Shown here one piece after another: positions 61,573-64,000 of a stretch of 64,000 nt of DNA. The stretch is from Halosimplex pelagicum (GTDB lineage Archaea; Halobacteriota; Halobacteria; Halobacteriales; Haloarculaceae). The position numbers were made by a program, and so were the translations under genes. The stretch's first letter is position 1; each line of letters begins with the position of its first letter. The notes beneath the pieces were generated by a model. That model was not told the origin of the DNA. It saw only the letters and a list, made by a program, of their open reading frames with translations, and ran no database searches. Location: positions 1,798,001 to 1,862,000 of the forward strand of contig NZ_CP058909.1 in assembly GCF_013415905.1 (NCBI RefSeq), read 5' to 3'.

Positions 61573-62243
61573 GGCTGTCGTTCAGGTTCCCTTGTGAGTC
61601 GAGTGGTCGGTTCTGTTCGAGTTGGGCCGAAAGAGAGTCATGCGAGAGTGACTGCACTCGACGGAGACAGCAGGCGATGAACACCCTTGACCCGCTCGCT
61701 AGCAGTAATCAGCACCGTGCTCGACTGCAGGCGATGAAAGCCCTCGGCGCTCTCTAGCAGTTGCCTCTCCCGCGGAGAACAACAAGCGCTGAAAGCCCTC
61801 GGCGCGCTCGCGGTCGCTGTCTCTGAAAATCGGAGATTTTCAGGATGACGAGAGAGCTTCGCTCTCTCGAACCAAGGCGGGATATCCGCGCTCTCGGCAC
61901 CGCCCGCGCGGATAGTTGCCCGCTCAGGCGACGCACGGCGCGAGCGCGCCTCGCCCTTTCAGTCCGCCAGGACCGCGACCGTTCCGTGACAGCGACTACA
62001 CCGCGACCGCACAGCGCCGCAGACGGCCTCACACCTCCCCAGCCGCTTGCGCTCCGCGCGCCTGCGGCGTGCGGTGCTCATCCCTCGCGCGACTGTTTCG
62101 AGCGGCCCGCCAGGAGGCGGGCACGCTCGACAGCACGCGCCGACCGCACCGCTTACCGCAACTGCAACGGCCGTCGTCTATACTGATCGTCGCCGAGGGG
62201 GGCGCCGGACGATTTTTACGGGCCGGCCGCGTCCGTTGCTCTC
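61573..62243. repeat. Gene-free, repeat-rich stretch between the two flippase-like genes
   Basis: No credible gene occurs in 670 nt. Three imperfect direct repeats of about 33 nt (a gcgatgaaagccctcggcgc-like core) start near 61674, 61732 and 61788. Two perfect hairpins follow: ctgaaaatc-gga-gattttcag (61823-61843) and cgagagagc-ttc-gctctctcg (61849-61869). A third, gcccgcc-agga-ggcgggc, lies at 62105-62122. Such tracts look like a decayed MITE-like or other dispersed element. Short frames here have no protein-like composition. Confidence 0.55.
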
Positions 62244-63308
62244 ATGTCACGTCGCGTCCGCCTGGTCGCCGGGTTCGCGGTCGCTCTCCTCGCGGTCGGC
62301 GGGTTCCTCTGGGCGGTCGGCCCGGAGGCCGTGCTGGCCGAGCTGGCGACGGCGGATATCGGGGTGCTGGCCGTGGGTTTCCTCGGCGTCGTCGCCGCGC
62401 TCGCCGTCTGGAGCGAGGCGGTCCGACGACTGCTCGCGAGTACTGGTCACGTGGTCGGCGGCCGGCGCTACCGCTCGGCGTACCTGAGCGGCGAGTTCCT
62501 CAAGCAGGTGCTGCCGATGGGCCAGAGCGGCGGGCCCGTCCTCATGTCCTACACCGTCAGCCGCGAGACCGCGGCCCCCTACGAGTCGACGCTCGCCGCG
62601 GCGTCGGTGTTCGCGTTCCTGAACGTCGTCGCGTCGCTCGTGCTCGCCGTCGCCGGGCTGGCGCTGCTGGTCGCGACCCGCCGGGGGCCGACCGGGCCGC
62701 TGCTGCGCACCGTCCTCGTCGCGATGGTCGCCGTGACCGCCGTGGTCCTCGTCCTCACGTATCTCGCGGTGTACCGGCGCGAGACACTCGAAGCCGTCGC
62801 GCTCCGCGTGGCCGCCGGGCTCCGACGGACCGTCGGCCGCGTCTCTGCGCGCGCGGACGCCGCGCTCGCGCCCGAACGGGTCAGCGACGCGGTCGCGCAG
62901 TTCGGCGGCGCGGTGGGCGACCTCGCCGGCGACCGGCGGGGGGTGGCGACGACCGTCGCGCTCGCCGTCGTCGGCTGGCTCTGCTTCCTGTTGCCGCTGT
63001 ACACGAGCTTCCTCGCGATCGGCGAGCCGATCCCCTACGCGCTGGTTGTCTTCGTCGTCCCGGTCGTCACCCTGCTGAACGTCGTGCCGCTGCCCGGCGG
63101 GCTCGGCGGGTTCGAGGTGGCGCTGGCGGGCGTGACCGCCGCGCTCGCCCCCGTCGGCCTGCCGACGGCGACCGCCGCCGTCTTCCTGTTCCGGCTGTCG
63201 AACTACTGGTTTATCGTCCTGCTGGGCGGGCTGGCGGCCGCGTCGCTGTCGGTCCGGGTGAGCGACCCGCCGCCGGTGGTCCCCGTCGAGGACGACGAGG
63301 GGATCTGA
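62244..63308 (+). CDS. UPF0104/LPG-synthase-type transmembrane flippase-like protein, copy 2
   Basis: The 354-residue protein aligns with copy 1 along its length: VAGFAVALLAVGGFLWAVGP, SGEFLKQVLPMGQSGGPVL, YALVVFVVPVVTLLNVVPLP and the GGLGGFEVAL motif. About eight transmembrane helices are seen. The C-terminal tail is shorter and acidic (VPVEDDEGI). It has its own upstream region and is not overlapped. The same type of lipid-linked substrate transport is likely. Whether the two copies differ in substrate is not visible. Confidence 0.8.
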   Translation: MSRRVRLVAGFAVALLAVGGFLWAVGPEAVLAELATADIGVLAVGFLGVVAALAVWSEAVRRLLASTGHVVGGRRYRSAYLSGEFLKQVLPMGQSGGPVLMSYTVSRETAAPYESTLAAASVFAFLNVVASLVLAVAGLALLVATRRGPTGPLLRTVLVAMVAVTAVVLVLTYLAVYRRETLEAVALRVAAGLRRTVGRVSARADAALAPERVSDAVAQFGGAVGDLAGDRRGVATTVALAVVGWLCFLLPLYTSFLAIGEPIPYALVVFVVPVVTLLNVVPLPGGLGGFEVALAGVTAALAPVGLPTATAAVFLFRLSNYWFIVLLGGLAAASLSVRVSDPPPVVPVEDDEGI

Positions 63309-63322
63309 GCCGCGACCGGCGG

Positions 63323-63808
63323 TCAGACGACGAGGAGGTAGACGAGCGCGGAGGCGATGAGGAGCTTCTTGACGACGATGACCCCGAGGACGACCGACTG
63401 GGCGGTGATGTCGTCGAGCCGGCGGGAGGCGCTATCGACCAGCGAGGGCCCCGTCCGGGCGGCGTCGTCGGCACTCCCCGGTCCGCCGTCGGGGAGCGCC
63501 GCGGCCGGCTCCCAGCCGTCGTCGAGGTAGACGACGGGGATCGTCTCGCCTTCCAAGTAGGGGAGCTGGTCGTATTCGTAGCCCGCGGCCGCCGCGACCG
63601 CCTTCAGCTCCATCACGTCCCGGGCGTCGTCGAGGTCGTAGCTGACCGAGTCGGGCTCGGGCGTCCACTCGAAGCCGAACGTCAGCCGCGCCGTGTCGTC
63701 GACGACGGCCACGTCCGTGATCTCCGCCCGCTCCCGGTTCCCCGTGAGCTCGCGTTCGCTCCGCTGGAGCCGTTCGTACTCGCCGTCGGTGTACTCCCGG
63801 AGGGCCAT
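63323..63808 (-). CDS. Hypothetical C-terminally membrane-anchored protein
   Basis: The protein has 161 residues from the ATG at 63808 (MALREYTDGEYERLQRSERE). The first 100 residues are soluble: a helix, strands (RAEITDVAVVDDTARLTFGF) and EGETIPVVYLDDGWEPAAAL. A disordered linker follows, then a single transmembrane helix at the very end (VVLGVIVVKKLLIASALVYL), so it is a tail-anchored protein facing the cytoplasm. I recognise no family. It is convergent with the copy 2 flippase-like gene, 14 nt apart. Confidence 0.62.
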   Translation of the reverse strand: MALREYTDGEYERLQRSERELTGNRERAEITDVAVVDDTARLTFGFEWTPEPDSVSYDLDDARDVMELKAVAAAAGYEYDQLPYLEGETIPVVYLDDGWEPAAALPDGGPGSADDAARTGPSLVDSASRRLDDITAQSVVLGVIVVKKLLIASALVYLLVV

Positions 63809-63917
63809 TAGCGATCCTGACGGCGGGACGAAGATAAGGGCTCCGCGTGTCAGCGATCGGGACTGTCGGTTCGCAGTCGGCGCCGGATCCGTCGGCTCGC
63901 TCGTCCGGCCTCGCGTC

Positions 63918-64000
63918 TCAGCTCGCCCCGTCCTCCTCGCCGCCGGTATCGAACCGCTCGGCGGCCGACTGGAAGCCGAGTTCGGACTGCTCACGGGAGC
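63918..64000 (-). CDS. C-terminal end of a gene running past the window edge
   Basis: On the minus strand a frame open at the window edge ends REQSELGFQSAAERFDTGGE plus six residues at a TGA (63918-63920). Only 26 complete codons are visible. The acidic, polar ending and GC3-rich codons are typical of real C-termini here. No family can be named. Confidence 0.5.
   Translation of the reverse strand, partial: SREQSELGFQSAAERFDTGGEEDGAS

Noticed and set aside
61823-61869. Hairpins as a rho-independent-type terminator for the upstream flippase-like gene
   Set aside because: They lie 250 nt after the stop and are not followed by a T tract; archaeal termination relies on T-rich stretches.

Overview
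The window is GC-rich DNA (roughly two-thirds G+C) whose proteins are rich in Asp and Glu and poor in Lys. Promoters are TATA-type boxes lying about 25-30 nt upstream of start codons, many transcripts look leaderless or nearly so, and many genes overlap by ATGA or GTGA. The families seen (DUF2070, a separate GMP synthase amidotransferase subunit, PhoU with an AbrB-type domain, Tat lipoproteins, DUF58/MoxR clusters, many conserved haloarchaeal membrane proteins) fit class Halobacteria (haloarchaea). Species and replicon cannot be told. One tRNA gene (Ser, anticodon CGA) is present. I saw no rRNA, no CRISPR array and no recognisable insertion sequence.

Layout. 1-15.2 kb is mostly ordinary chromosome: a PhoU-type regulator; a minus-strand operon for a NitT/TauT-type ABC importer (binding protein, permease, ATPase, permease, small membrane protein), divergent from a DUF3604 protein; gyrB without gyrA beside it; a membrane GT2 glycosyltransferase; a DUF302 gene divergent from a TrmB-like regulator; and a sulfite-oxidase-like molybdoenzyme. 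27.7-64 kb is again ordinary: a DHH phosphoesterase, a PP-loop ATPase with a Cys4 cluster, a degenerate NAD-synthase-like protein, two paralogous DUF4129/DUF58 operons (in the second, two genes are fused; a MoxR gene converges on it), an ATP-grasp enzyme, a DASH-unlike FeS photolyase, hydantoinase subunits, a sulfatase, a DUF2070 protein, guaA subunit A and two UPF0104-type membrane proteins flanking a repeat-rich gene-free stretch.

The unusual part is 15.25-27.65 kb. A 1622-residue secreted protein with a calcium-binding-repeat stalk ends in a zincin-like domain (HExxH plus a W-S-[VI]-M turn). It overlaps a small lipoprotein gene. Downstream lie two long copies of its C-terminal half without a signal peptide, starting at the same point of homology, and two short fragments that begin at the HExxH helix. 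Every copy is followed by a lipoprotein gene of one of two families (A: two genes plus a 3' remnant; B: three genes). The conserved 5' homology, variable 3' ends and paired lipoprotein genes match the layout of a polymorphic effector/immunity locus with silent cassettes. I infer a haloarchaeal extracellular protease-like effector whose tip and cognate lipoprotein inhibitor can be exchanged by recombination. A chimeric junction, a single-base frameshift, lost zinc ligands and shifts in base composition indicate recent rearrangement. This is the best candidate here for an undescribed system.
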